A stretch of 64,000 nucleotides of DNA, from NCBI GenBank assembly GCA_030604735.1, contig JAUVVG010000011.1:1-64000 (forward strand), written 5' to 3'. A program made the translations under genes and the position numbers. Under the pieces are notes generated by a model. That model was given only the letters and a program-made list of their open reading frames with translations. It ran no database searches and was not told the DNA's origin. Of this stretch, positions 30,198 to 38,529 are shown piece by piece; the first letter of the stretch is position 1; each line of letters opens with the position of its first letter. This DNA is from Azoarcus sp. (GTDB taxonomy: Bacteria; Pseudomonadota; Gammaproteobacteria; Burkholderiales; Rhodocyclaceae).

Positions 30198-30662
30198 TCA
30201 ATCGGTGGCGGAACCCGCTCTGTCGAACAGGAACTGACCAATCAGTTTTTCCAGGACGACGGCGGACTGCGTGATCTGCAAGGCATCGCCATTCTGCAGC
30301 ATGTCGATATCTCCCCCTGCATCCAGGCCTATGTATTGCTCCCCGAGCAGTCCCGAGGTCAGGATGGAACCGATCGTATCGCGCGGGAATTCATAGCGGG
30401 TGGCGATCGAAAACACCACTTCGGCGCGATAGGTGTTGATATCGAAGCGGATCTCCTCGACCCGGCCGACCACGACCCCGGCGCTCTTCACCGGGGCGCG
30501 CACCTTCAGGCCACCGATGTTGTCGAACTGCGCCCGTACCGTGTAAGTCTGCGACAGATCGACACTGGCCAGATTACCGACACGCAGCGCCAGAAAGAAG
30601 AGCGCGGCCATACCGATCACGACGAAGATACCGACCCACAAGTCGAGCGTTGTACGGCTCAT
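30198..30662 (-). CDS. mlaD: Phospholipid-binding MCE-domain protein MlaD
   Basis: 154 residues: an N-terminal membrane anchor (about 8-28, LWVGIFVVIGMAALFFLAL) and a single MCE domain (YTVRAQFDNIGGLKVRAPVK ... GLLGEQYIGL). Six copies form the periplasmic ring on MlaE. The ATG at 30662 shares a base with the mlaE stop; a GTG lies one codon earlier. Confidence 0.95.
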   Translation of the reverse strand: MSRTTLDLWVGIFVVIGMAALFFLALRVGNLASVDLSQTYTVRAQFDNIGGLKVRAPVKSAGVVVGRVEEIRFDINTYRAEVVFSIATRYEFPRDTIGSILTSGLLGEQYIGLDAGGDIDMLQNGDALQITQSAVVLEKLIGQFLFDRAGSATD

Positions 30663-31441
30663 CACAAACCCCGGAACATGAAAGAAGTAAGCACGAAATC
30701 GAGCGCGAGAATCGCCAGCGCGGAGCTGACGACAGTGCGCGTGATCGCACGCGACACACCCTCGGCGGTCGGCGTGCAGTCGTAGCCCTCGAACACCGCG
30801 ATCAAGGATACCGCGACCCCGAACACGGCGCTCTTGATGACACCGTTCATGATGTCGTGGCGAAAATCCACCGCCGACTGCATCTGGGACCAGAACGCCC
30901 CTTCATCGACACCGATCAGCACGACACCGATCAGCCACCCCCCGAACACCCCCATCGCCGAGAAGATCGCAGCCAGCAGCGGCATCGAGATCACCCCGCC
31001 CCAGAATCTCGGCGCGACCACCCTGGCGATCGGGTTGACCGCCATCATGTCCATCGCCTTGAGCTGTTCGGTCGTCTTCATCAAACCGATCTCGGCTGCG
31101 ATCGCCGAACCCGCCCGGCTGGCGAACAGCAAGCCCGCCACCACCGGCCCGAGTTCCCGCACCAGCGACAAGGCGACCAACACCCCGAGCGCATCGCCCG
31201 AGCCGAAGCGCTGCAAGGTCTCGTACCCCTGTAATCCGAGCACCATGCCGACAAACAGGCCGGACACCGCGATGATCACAAGAGACAGCACACCTCCGAA
31301 ATAGATCTCGCGAATGGTCAGATGCAGTCGCAGGAAAGACTGACCCGAATAACGCAACAGCAACGCGAAAAAGCGCGCTACCAGACCGAGCTTCCACACG
31401 CCATTGACAACTCCGGCGCCGATACTGGCGAAGAAATTCAT
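30662..31441 (-). CDS. mlaE: Lipid asymmetry ABC transporter permease MlaE
   Basis: 259 residues with the MlaE permease pattern: an amphipathic N-terminus, then five to six membrane segments with [21 protein letters not shown] and the [21 protein letters not shown] coupling helix. Overlaps mlaF by 4 bases. Works with MlaF, MlaD and MlaB in the inner membrane. Confidence 0.96.
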   Translation of the reverse strand: MNFFASIGAGVVNGVWKLGLVARFFALLLRYSGQSFLRLHLTIREIYFGGVLSLVIIAVSGLFVGMVLGLQGYETLQRFGSGDALGVLVALSLVRELGPVVAGLLFASRAGSAIAAEIGLMKTTEQLKAMDMMAVNPIARVVAPRFWGGVISMPLLAAIFSAMGVFGGWLIGVVLIGVDEGAFWSQMQSAVDFRHDIMNGVIKSAVFGVAVSLIAVFEGYDCTPTAEGVSRAITRTVVSSALAILALDFVLTSFMFRGL

Positions 31442-32259
31442 CGCCCACCCTCCACACCGAGCAGGTCGTCCGCCACATCGCGCGCCGGGTAATGGAACGG
31501 CACCGGCCCGTCGGCCTCGGCGCAGACGAACTGATGGACGAAGGGGTCGCGCGAGGCCCGGATCTGGTCCGGCGTGCCTTCCGCGACGATCTGACCGTCC
31601 GAGACGAAATAAACGTAATCGACGATCTCGAGCGACTCGTGAATATCGTGCGTCACCATGATCGAGGCGGCGCCAAGCGCGTCGTTCAAACGACGGATCA
31701 ACTGGCCGATCACCCCGAGCGAAATCGGATCCAGCCCGGCAAACGGTTCGTCATACATGATCAGCATGGGATCGAGCGCCACCGCGCGGGCCAATGCGAC
31801 ACGCCTCGCCATACCACCGGACAACTCGGCCGGCATCAGGCCGCCGGCACCGCGCAAGCCCACCGCATTGAGCTTCATCAACACCAGGTCCCGGATCAGC
31901 TCTGGCGGCAGGCGGGTGTGCTCGCGCAACGGAAAGGCGACGTTGTCGAACACCGACATGTCGGTGAAGAGCGCGCCGAACTGGAACAGCATGCCCATGC
32001 GGCGACGCAGGGCATACATGCCGCTACGTCCAAGCGAAGACAAATTCTCTCCGCCCACCGTCACCTGGCCGCTCGCGGCACGCAACTGCCCGCCTATCAA
32101 GCGCAACAAGGTCGTCTTGCCGCAACCGCTGCCACCCATGATCGCGACCAGTTGTCCGCGTCGGACGGATAGATCGATTCCCTTGAGGATCTCACGCTCG
32201 CCATAGGCGAAGCGCACTCCCTTCAGTTCGACAAGCGGGGCATTGGAAGCGACGGACAA
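31438..32259 (-). CDS. mlaF: Lipid asymmetry ABC transporter ATPase MlaF
   Basis: 273 residues. Walker [11 protein letters not shown], signature [14 protein letters not shown] and Walker [14 protein letters not shown] are intact, and VTHDIHES supplies the H-loop. The start codon appears to be TTG at 32259, with GAAGA about seven bases before it; no in-frame ATG exists near the N-terminus. It is the first gene of the mlaFEDACB run and diverges from kdsD. Confidence 0.94.
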   Translation of the reverse strand: MSVASNAPLVELKGVRFAYGEREILKGIDLSVRRGQLVAIMGGSGCGKTTLLRLIGGQLRAASGQVTVGGENLSSLGRSGMYALRRRMGMLFQFGALFTDMSVFDNVAFPLREHTRLPPELIRDLVLMKLNAVGLRGAGGLMPAELSGGMARRVALARAVALDPMLIMYDEPFAGLDPISLGVIGQLIRRLNDALGAASIMVTHDIHESLEIVDYVYFVSDGQIVAEGTPDQIRASRDPFVHQFVCAEADGPVPFHYPARDVADDLLGVEGGR

Positions 32260-32421
32260 AACAGGATCTTCGAAACCGTAAAGGCGCGTAGTCTATCAGA
32301 GCGGAGCGGAACTGGATTAAGCTGCATTGCAACATGTTGATCAAATGTGAAATAGGCACGGATCCGGCCGGCATGAGCAGGCACCCGACGACCGTGGCGA
32401 GCAGTGCGAGTGCGAACTGGA

Positions 32422-32427
32422 TATAAT
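32422..32427 (+). promoter_or_regulatory. Candidate -10 element for kdsD
   Basis: A perfect TATAAT at 32422-32427 lies in an AT-rich patch 108 bases before the kdsD start in the 275-base gap shared with mlaF. No good -35 hexamer is seen 16-18 bases upstream. The mlaF promoter must lie in the same gap but is not clear. Confidence 0.45.
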
Positions 32428-32534
32428 TATTTCTTTCCGACCGGCTTGGTAAGCGCATCACCCGCACCCGCCGACAAGCGCTGCGCCAACCCAACGGCCC
32501 AGCGCCAGGATCACCCACAGCCGACACAGACTCC

Positions 32535-33527
32535 ATGTCACCCGACACCCCCGACCGCTCGCCCGGCAAGGCCATCGAAATGGCGCGCAGAGTACTCCGC
32601 ATCGAGGCGGAGGCCGTCTCCGCGCTGGCGGAGCGCCTGGACGCACGCTTCGAATCGGCGGTGCGCATCATCCTGGAACGCCACGGCCGAGTCATCGTCA
32701 CCGGAATCGGCAAGTCCGGCCATATCGCGCGCAAGATCGCGGCGACCCTGGCCAGCACCGGCACGCCCGCCTATTTCGTGCACGCGGCCGAAGCCGCACA
32801 TGGTGACCTGGGCATGATCACGGCGGAAGACGTGGTCATCGCGCTGTCCCACTCCGGCGCAAGTGAAGAACTGCTGACCATCGTGCCGCTGGTCAAGCGC
32901 CAGGGCGCCCAATTGATCGCGATCACCGGCCGTGCGGACTCTCCCCTGGCGCGGGAGTCCGACGTTCATCTGGATGCGGGAGTCCGTGAAGAGGCCTGCC
33001 CGCTCAATCTGGCACCGACCGCCAGCACCACCGCAGCGCTCGCGCTGGGCGATGCGCTGGCGGTGGCCCTGCTCGATGCCCGCGGCTTCAGCAGCGAGGA
33101 TTTCGCGCGCGCCCACCCGGGCGGCGCGCTAGGCCGACGACTGCTCACCCATGTCCGCGACGTGATGCGCGACGCGACGAATGTCCCCCGTCTCCAGACC
33201 GACGCGTCCGCACCCGAGGCCTTGCTTGCAATGTCGCGCGGCGGCCTCGGCATGACCGCAGTCGTCGACGGCGAGGAGCACCTGATCGGGATTTTCACCG
33301 ACGGCGACCTGCGGCGAGTGCTCGCGCGCGGCGTCGACCTCCGGAGCGCGAGCCTGGGCGAGATCATGACCGCCTCCCCGCAACACATCGGACCGAACGC
33401 GCTCGCGGTCGAGGCGGTCGAGATGATGGAGCGACTGAGGATCAGCCAGTTACTGGTCGTTGACGAACAGGGCGTGCTGATCGGCGCCTTGAATACCCAT
33501 GACCTGATGCAGGCAAAGGTGATCTGA
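32535..33527 (+). CDS. kdsD: D-arabinose 5-phosphate isomerase
   Basis: 330 residues: an N-terminal SIS sugar-isomerase domain (VTGIGKSGHIARKIAATLASTGTPA, ALSHSGASEE) and two CBS domains (about 210-325). It converts ribulose 5-phosphate to arabinose 5-phosphate, the first step to Kdo for LPS. The catalytic histidines HAAEAAHGDLG and ARAHPGGALGRR are in place. It opens the kdsD-kdsC-lptC-lptA operon. Confidence 0.97.
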   Translation: MSPDTPDRSPGKAIEMARRVLRIEAEAVSALAERLDARFESAVRIILERHGRVIVTGIGKSGHIARKIAATLASTGTPAYFVHAAEAAHGDLGMITAEDVVIALSHSGASEELLTIVPLVKRQGAQLIAITGRADSPLARESDVHLDAGVREEACPLNLAPTASTTAALALGDALAVALLDARGFSSEDFARAHPGGALGRRLLTHVRDVMRDATNVPRLQTDASAPEALLAMSRGGLGMTAVVDGEEHLIGIFTDGDLRRVLARGVDLRSASLGEIMTASPQHIGPNALAVEAVEMMERLRISQLLVVDEQGVLIGALNTHDLMQAKVI

Positions 33528-34048
33528 TGGAGACAGGCAATCCGGCTTCCACCATCCGCCTGATGGGCTTCGACGTCGATGGCGTGATGACCGATGGACA
33601 ACTCTACTTCACGCCGAATGGTGACGAAATCAAGGCTTTTTCCAGCCTCGACGGACATGGACTGAAGATGTTGCAGGCCGCCGGGATCGAGGTCGTGATC
33701 ATCAGCGGACGTAGTTCGCGCGCACTCGAGTTGCGGGCCGCGAACCTGGGCATCCGTGAACTGCACATGGGAATCGCCGACAAGCGCGACTGCCTCGACG
33801 AACTGCTTCGACAGCGCGGCCTGGACCGCAACCAGGCCGGCTACATGGGTGACGACGTCGTAGATCTGCCCGTACTCACCATTTGCGGCTTCTCCGCCAC
33901 CCCGGCCGACGGGCATGACTTCGTGAAGCGGCATGTCCACTACGTCGCCACCCGCCCGGGTGGACGAGGCGCGGTCCGGGAAGTCTGCGACCATTTGCTT
34001 GGCGCCCAGGGGCGGCTGGACACGATGCTGGCGGACTACCTTCGCTGA
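33527..34048 (+). CDS. kdsC: 3-deoxy-D-manno-octulosonate 8-phosphate phosphatase
   Basis: 173 residues of C0-type HAD phosphatase, with no cap domain: FDVDGVMTDGQLYF carries the nucleophile aspartates, then IISGRSS and YMGDDVVDLPVL. It frees Kdo from Kdo-8-phosphate and forms tetramers in which a neighbour's tail caps the site. The ATG overlaps the kdsD stop by one base. Confidence 0.96.
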   Translation: METGNPASTIRLMGFDVDGVMTDGQLYFTPNGDEIKAFSSLDGHGLKMLQAAGIEVVIISGRSSRALELRAANLGIRELHMGIADKRDCLDELLRQRGLDRNQAGYMGDDVVDLPVLTICGFSATPADGHDFVKRHVHYVATRPGGRGAVREVCDHLLGAQGRLDTMLADYLR

Positions 34049-34057
34049 GGCCCTGGC

Positions 34058-34633
34058 ATGTGGATTCCACTCGACCGCCTCTACCCTATCCTCGCGCTGG
34101 CAGCCCTGGCCGGGGCGACACTCTGGCTGGAGCGGGCCACCCGTAGCGATGAACCGCGGACCAGCACCGAGGTTCGGCAGTTTCCGGATTTCATGGGTGA
34201 GGAGATCCGCCTGACCCGCTTCGACGCGCAAGGACAACGGGTCTACGAACTACTCGCCGACACGGTCATCCACTATCCGGCGGGCGACGTGACCGAACTC
34301 GTTCAGCCGCGACTGCGCTACGAAACCACCGATGGCGAACTCCGCGTCAATGCCAACTGGGGCGAATCGCGAGAAGGCGGAGAAACCCTCTTTCTCGTGG
34401 GGGAGGTCGAAGTCTTCCGCGACGGAATCGATGGCGGTCCGGACATGACGCTGACCTCCGACACACTGACGGTGTGGCCGGATGATCAGCGCGCCGAGAC
34501 CGACGACCCTGTCGTCCTGACCCAGGGGGTCAATGTCGCGGTCGGCAACGCCATGCGCGCAGACAACCTGTTCGGCACCCTTCAACTAATCGGGGATGCC
34601 AAGGTCACAATGCCACGCCCCCCGAAAAACTGA
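34058..34633 (+). CDS. lptC: LPS export protein LptC
   Basis: 191 residues. One N-terminal membrane anchor (about 8-24) and a periplasmic beta-jellyroll of the OstA superfamily, with the pattern RLTRFDAQGQRVYELLADTVIHYP matching LptC. It connects LptB2FG in the inner membrane to the LptA bridge. Nine bases separate it from kdsC. Confidence 0.92.
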   Translation: MWIPLDRLYPILALAALAGATLWLERATRSDEPRTSTEVRQFPDFMGEEIRLTRFDAQGQRVYELLADTVIHYPAGDVTELVQPRLRYETTDGELRVNANWGESREGGETLFLVGEVEVFRDGIDGGPDMTLTSDTLTVWPDDQRAETDDPVVLTQGVNVAVGNAMRADNLFGTLQLIGDAKVTMPRPPKN

Positions 34634-34650
34634 GCACAAGAGACTCCACG

Positions 34651-35160
34651 ATGCGCTTTCTTCTTTTCCTGCTGCTGGCATTGACACTATCCACAACCGT
34701 CTCCGCGGAGCGGGCCGACCGCGACCAACCGGTCAACATCGAGGCCGACCGGGTAACGGTCGACGACCGGACCAAAACCCACACTTTCGAAGGCAACGTC
34801 ATCCTGACCCAGGGCAGCCTGACCTTGCTGGGGGAAAGACTCGTGGTCCTGCAGGGCGCCGACGGTTTCCAGACCGGCATCGCCACCGGGGGTCGCGCGG
34901 GTCTTGCGAGCTTCCGTCAACGCCGCGAGGGGACCGACGAGTTCGTGGAGGGCGAAGCCGAACGCATCGAATACGACACCCGTAGCGAGCAGGCCAAGCT
35001 ATTCACCCGTGCGATGGTGCGCTCGGGCGGCGACGAGGTCCGGGGCGACTATATCGAGTACGACGCGATTTCCGAGAACTACGCCGCCCGCAGCCAGCCG
35101 TCAGGCGGAGGTGGCGGCCGCGTCCGTGCCGTCATTCAACCCCGCAGCGGGGGAAGCTGA
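34651..35160 (+). CDS. lptA: LPS transport periplasmic protein LptA
   Basis: 169 residues with a signal peptide (cleaved near SAE, residue 20) and the OstA domain ([33 protein letters not shown]). LptA polymerises into the bridge that carries LPS to the outer membrane. In most gammaproteobacteria lptB follows immediately; here the next gene is a crotonase, so lptB must be elsewhere. Confidence 0.95.
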   Translation: MRFLLFLLLALTLSTTVSAERADRDQPVNIEADRVTVDDRTKTHTFEGNVILTQGSLTLLGERLVVLQGADGFQTGIATGGRAGLASFRQRREGTDEFVEGEAERIEYDTRSEQAKLFTRAMVRSGGDEVRGDYIEYDAISENYAARSQPSGGGGGRVRAVIQPRSGGS

Positions 35161-35210
35161 AACCGTCATTATCAATCTCGACAACTAGCCTCAATCACAA
35201 GGGAGACAAC

Positions 35211-35987
35211 ATGAATTACGAGAACATCATCGTCGAAACACGTGACCGGGTCGGCCTGATCACGCTGAATCGTCCCAAGGCCTTGAACGCCCTCAACGAC
35301 GCGCTGGTCGACGAGGTCGGTCATGCACTGGACGGTTTCGAGGCCGACGAGAACATCGGCGCGATCGTGATCACCGGCTCGGAAAAGGCCTTTGCGGCAG
35401 GGGCCGACATCGGCGCAATGGCAAGCTTTTCTTACATGGACGCCTACAAGGGCGACTACATCACGCGCAACTGGGAGCGGGTCAAGACCTGCCGCAAGCC
35501 GGTCATCGCTGCGGTGGCAGGCTTTGCGCTCGGGGGCGGTTGCGAACTCGCGATGATGTGCGACATGATCATCGCGGCCGACACGGCCAAATTCGGCCAG
35601 CCGGAGATCAAGCTGGGCGTGCTTCCGGGCGCAGGGGGCACGCAACGCCTGCCGCGTGCAATCGGCAAGGCCAAGGCCATGGACATGTGCCTGACCGCAC
35701 GCATGATGAATGCCGACGAGGCCGAGCGCGCCGGGCTGGTTGCCCGCATCGTACCCGCAGACAAATTGCTGGACGAAGCGCTCACAGTGGCGACCACGAT
35801 CGCCGGGTTCTCGTTACCCGTGGTCATGATGATCAAGGAATCGGTCAATCGCGCCTTCGAAAGCAGCCTCAATGAAGGCCTGCTGTTCGAGCGTCGTGTC
35901 TTCCATTCGGCCTTCGCCCTGAACGACCAGAAAGAAGGCATGGCGGCCTTCGTCGCGAAACGCAAGGCGGAGTTCAAGCACGACTGA
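35211..35987 (+). CDS. Enoyl-CoA hydratase/isomerase family protein
   Basis: 258 residues of crotonase fold. Both acid residues used by hydratases are present ([11 protein letters not shown] and [16 protein letters not shown]), and the oxyanion-hole AAGADIGAM segment is intact, so a true 2-enoyl-CoA hydratase is likely. Possible roles are fatty acid or phenylacetate breakdown, or supply of hydroxyacyl-CoA for PHA, given the phasin that follows. A good AAGGGAG lies before the ATG. It is 50 bases after lptA and ends at an intrinsic terminator about 90 bases on. Confidence 0.93.
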   Translation: MNYENIIVETRDRVGLITLNRPKALNALNDALVDEVGHALDGFEADENIGAIVITGSEKAFAAGADIGAMASFSYMDAYKGDYITRNWERVKTCRKPVIAAVAGFALGGGCELAMMCDMIIAADTAKFGQPEIKLGVLPGAGGTQRLPRAIGKAKAMDMCLTARMMNADEAERAGLVARIVPADKLLDEALTVATTIAGFSLPVVMMIKESVNRAFESSLNEGLLFERRVFHSAFALNDQKEGMAAFVAKRKAEFKHD

Positions 35988-36077
35988 AATCGCCCGCGGC
36001 GCGCACAATCGGCGCGTACAGTCACGTACTCGCTTCAAGACGGGCCACGCTTGCACTCTACGTACCGACATCACCGA

Positions 36078-36102
36078 AACCGGGGCTTGGTCCCCGGTTT
36101 TT
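36078..36102 (+). terminator. Intrinsic terminator after the crotonase gene
   Basis: AACCGGGG (36078-36085) pairs with CCCCGGTT (36092-36099), a perfect 8-bp stem with a 6-base loop; the right arm runs into TTTTT (36098-36102). It ends the kdsD...crotonase transcript. From 36103 to 36316 I see nothing that looks like a gene. Confidence 0.9.
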
Positions 36103-36316
36103 CATTTCTGCCCGCCGATAGCGACTCGCGCGAAGCGCAGCACCTTACACAATGCGGTCATCAAGCTGCAATCAAGGAAGCCTAATCTCGACCTGCGCCG
36201 CGCCTGCTTGCGAACGTCGATACGGTGGCAGCCAGCCACACGAAGTAATCTATTTTTATTCTCTTTAACAGTTACTTACAAAATCAGGTCAAGCCTTCAC
36301 CAACCATCCCGATGTA

Positions 36317-36336
36317 TTTGTGCGACGCACCACAAA
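36317..36336. promoter_or_regulatory. Palindromic site upstream of the phasin promoter
   Basis: A nested dyad: GTGCGACGCAC (36320-36330) is an odd palindrome, and the flanking TTTGTG (36317-36322) and CACAAA (36331-36336) are also inverted repeats. It ends four bases before the -35 hexamer, the usual place for an activator or a repressor such as PhaR. The regulator is not identified. Confidence 0.45.
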
Positions 36337-36340
36337 ATAC

Positions 36341-36368
36341 TTGACTTTGAGTTTTCAGCCCCTATAAT
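36341..36368 (+). promoter_or_regulatory. Strong sigma-70 promoter of the phasin gene
   Basis: TTGACT (36341-36346), a 16-base spacer and a perfect TATAAT (36363-36368). This is the best housekeeping promoter in the window. It predicts a transcript start near 36375 and a leader of about 72 bases that ends in an AGGAG ribosome site. High expression is expected, as is usual for phasins. Confidence 0.85.
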
Positions 36369-36446
36369 TCGAACCATGCTGCAGCGCAACACAGACGGTG
36401 CGAATGCTGCAAAAACTTCCCTAGTCAGAAATATCAGGAGATTCAC

Positions 36447-37013
36447 ATGTTTGCTACGCCCGAACAGTTCGCCGCCTCCAACAAGGCCAACATCGAAAAC
36501 GCGCTGACCATCGTCAACAACGCTTTCGCCAGCGCCGAGCGCCTTGCCGCTCTGAACCTGAACACCGCCCGCAACCTGCTGGAAGAGTCCATCGCCAACA
36601 CCAAGTCGCTGCTGGCTGCCAAGGACGTCCAGGAGCTGGTGAGCCTGCAGACCGCTTTCGCCCAGCCGCTGGTCGAGAAGGCCGTTGCGTACAACCGCAG
36701 CGTCTACGAAATCGCGACCCAGAGCCAGGAAGAAGTTTCCAAGCTGGTCGAAGCCCAGATCGCCGAACTGAACAAGAACCTGGCCGCCGCCCTCGACAAG
36801 GCTGCCAAGTCCGCTCCGGCTGGTTCCGACGTCGCCGTCGCCGCTGTCAAGTCCGCGATCGCCGCTGCCAACAGCGCCTACGACAGCGTCAGCAAGGCTG
36901 CCAAGCAAGTCGCCGAGATCGCTGAAGCCAACGTGACCGCCGCGACCAACGCGACCGTCAAGGCTGTCGGCAACGCCGGCAAGACCGCCCCGGCCGCCAA
37001 GAAAGCCGCCTAA
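36447..37013 (+). CDS. Phasin (PHA granule-associated protein)
   Basis: 188 residues, almost entirely helical, with the phasin_2 pattern: FATPEQFAASNKANIENALTIVNNAFASAERLAALNLNTAR, then ETQSQ-like SQEEVSKLVEAQIAELNKNL and an Ala/Lys-rich tail. Phasins coat polyhydroxyalkanoate granules and control their size. The gene has its own strong promoter, an AGGAG ribosome site and a perfect terminator, so it is a monocistron. No phaC or phaA is in the window; the gene implies PHA storage in this organism. Confidence 0.92.
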   Translation: MFATPEQFAASNKANIENALTIVNNAFASAERLAALNLNTARNLLEESIANTKSLLAAKDVQELVSLQTAFAQPLVEKAVAYNRSVYEIATQSQEEVSKLVEAQIAELNKNLAAALDKAAKSAPAGSDVAVAAVKSAIAAANSAYDSVSKAAKQVAEIAEANVTAATNATVKAVGNAGKTAPAAKKAA

Positions 37014-37031
37014 TCGGTTTTCCGCTCCAAG

Positions 37032-37056
37032 AAAACCCCGCCATGGCGGGGTTTTT
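37032..37056 (+). terminator. Intrinsic terminator of the phasin gene
   Basis: AAAACCCCGCC and GGCGGGGTTTT form a long perfect stem (37032-37055) followed by a T-run. The palindrome is symmetric, so it may also stop the convergent plsC transcript from the minus strand. Confidence 0.92.
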
Positions 37057-37209
37057 CAGTTTACGGCGTATTGCAACACGGCCCCGATACCGCGGAAGCC
37101 TTCAGGTCAGACAAACCGCTTGTCGAGACCCCGTGTGAGTTTCCTCATCGAACATCCCGACGCGATTGAAACCGTTCCGATGCACAGACCGGGCATTGGT
37201 TTCCGATGC

Positions 37210-37932
37210 TCAGGACTTGAAATGGTGCGGAAACAGGCGGGACATCTCGTTCGTGATCCACTGCTCCGCCCGGGCGTTGACTTCGGCCGGCTCCAACCCG
37301 GTCGGGTCGATCGGTGGCCCGATGCTGACCGTGATCTCTCCAGGCCGCTTCAGAAATGCATTGCGCCGCCAGAACTCGCCCGCATTGTGTGCGATCGGAA
37401 TCACCGGCACGCCCGCATGCTGTGCCAGCCACGCACCGCCCAGCTTGAATCGCCTGCGCGCACCGACCGGCACCCGTGTGCCCTCCGGGAAGACCACCAC
37501 CCAGAAGCCTTCGGCCAGACGCTGCTTGCCCTGCTCCAGCACCTGATCGAGTGCATCCTTGCCAGCCGCACGGTCGATCGCGATCATCGGCAACTGCGAC
37601 AGACCCCAGCCGAAAAACGGCACCTTCAGCAGTTCGCGCTTGAGCACGAAGCTGATGAAGGGGAACAACTGCTGCAAGGCCATGGTTTCCCAGGCCGATT
37701 GATGCTTGGACAGCACCACCGCCGGCTCGGACGGAATGTTCTCTCGCCCGATCACCTTGTAACGGATGCCGAGCAGATGCCAGACGAACCACAACACCAC
37801 GCGTGCCCAGGAGGTGATGATCCGGTAACGGACCTTGGGCGGCAGCGGGAAAGTCAGAAAGCCGAACAAGGCATAGGGCGGCGTGGTGATGACCAGGACC
37901 AGCGCGAACAAGAAGGATCGGATGAAGTTCAT
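37210..37932 (-). CDS. 1-acylglycerol-3-phosphate O-acyltransferase (PlsC family)
   Basis: 240 residues with an N-terminal membrane segment (about 5-28). The acyltransferase motifs are HQSAWE (HX4E), the FVLKRELLKVPFFGW segment and FPEGTR, followed by VPVIPIAHNAGEFW. It makes phosphatidic acid or acylates a related lysolipid at the inner membrane. It is the last gene of the minus-strand run; plsC next to gmhB and glyS is also found in Pseudomonas. Confidence 0.93.
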   Translation of the reverse strand: MNFIRSFLFALVLVITTPPYALFGFLTFPLPPKVRYRIITSWARVVLWFVWHLLGIRYKVIGRENIPSEPAVVLSKHQSAWETMALQQLFPFISFVLKRELLKVPFFGWGLSQLPMIAIDRAAGKDALDQVLEQGKQRLAEGFWVVVFPEGTRVPVGARRRFKLGGAWLAQHAGVPVIPIAHNAGEFWRRNAFLKRPGEITVSIGPPIDPTGLEPAEVNARAEQWITNEMSRLFPHHFKS

Positions 37933-37943
37933 TTAAGCAACAC

Positions 37944-38477
37944 TCAAACGGCGAGATCGGCGACAACGGTCGCGAGGTCAGGGTAGATCTGGGTTCCGGC
38001 GGGCAGCTCGGGATCCTCGGAAGTCTTCTTCCCCTTACCGGTCAGCACCAGATAGGGTTTGCAGCCGACTGCCACACCGGCCTGCAGGTCGCGAAGACTG
38101 TCACCCACCATCGGGACATCGACCAGATCGACATTGAACCGGTCAGCAATCTGCAACAGCATGCCCGGTTTGGGTTTGCGGCACTCGCAGGTGGAATCGG
38201 CCGCATGCGGGCAGAAAAAGATCGCGTCCAGCCGACCGCCGACCAAGGCGAGGCTCTTCACCATCTTGTCGTTGATCGCATTCAGCGTATCCATGCCGAA
38301 CAAGCCACGACCGATGCCGGACTGATTGGATGCGACTACGACCCGCCAGCCCCACTGGTTCAGCCTCGCGATCGCCTCGAGCGAACCGTCTATCGGCTTC
38401 CACTCGTCGGGCGACTTGATGAACTGGTCGGAGTCATGATTGATCACGCCATCGCGATCGAGAATGATGAGTTTCAT
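37944..38477 (-). CDS. gmhB: D-glycero-beta-D-manno-heptose 1,7-bisphosphate 7-phosphatase
   Basis: 177 residues of HAD phosphatase. LDRDGVINHDS is the nucleophile motif and the zinc loop (CPHAADSTCECRKPKPG) distinguishes GmhB from other HAD enzymes. It removes the 7-phosphate during ADP-heptose synthesis for the LPS inner core. Eleven bases separate it from plsC. Confidence 0.94.
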   Translation of the reverse strand: MKLIILDRDGVINHDSDQFIKSPDEWKPIDGSLEAIARLNQWGWRVVVASNQSGIGRGLFGMDTLNAINDKMVKSLALVGGRLDAIFFCPHAADSTCECRKPKPGMLLQIADRFNVDLVDVPMVGDSLRDLQAGVAVGCKPYLVLTGKGKKTSEDPELPAGTQIYPDLATVVADLAV

Positions 38478-38529
38478 GGCGCACGCCTGTGAGTGAAAGC
38501 CAGCCGGCGCTAGCGCGCTGGCCTCGGGG

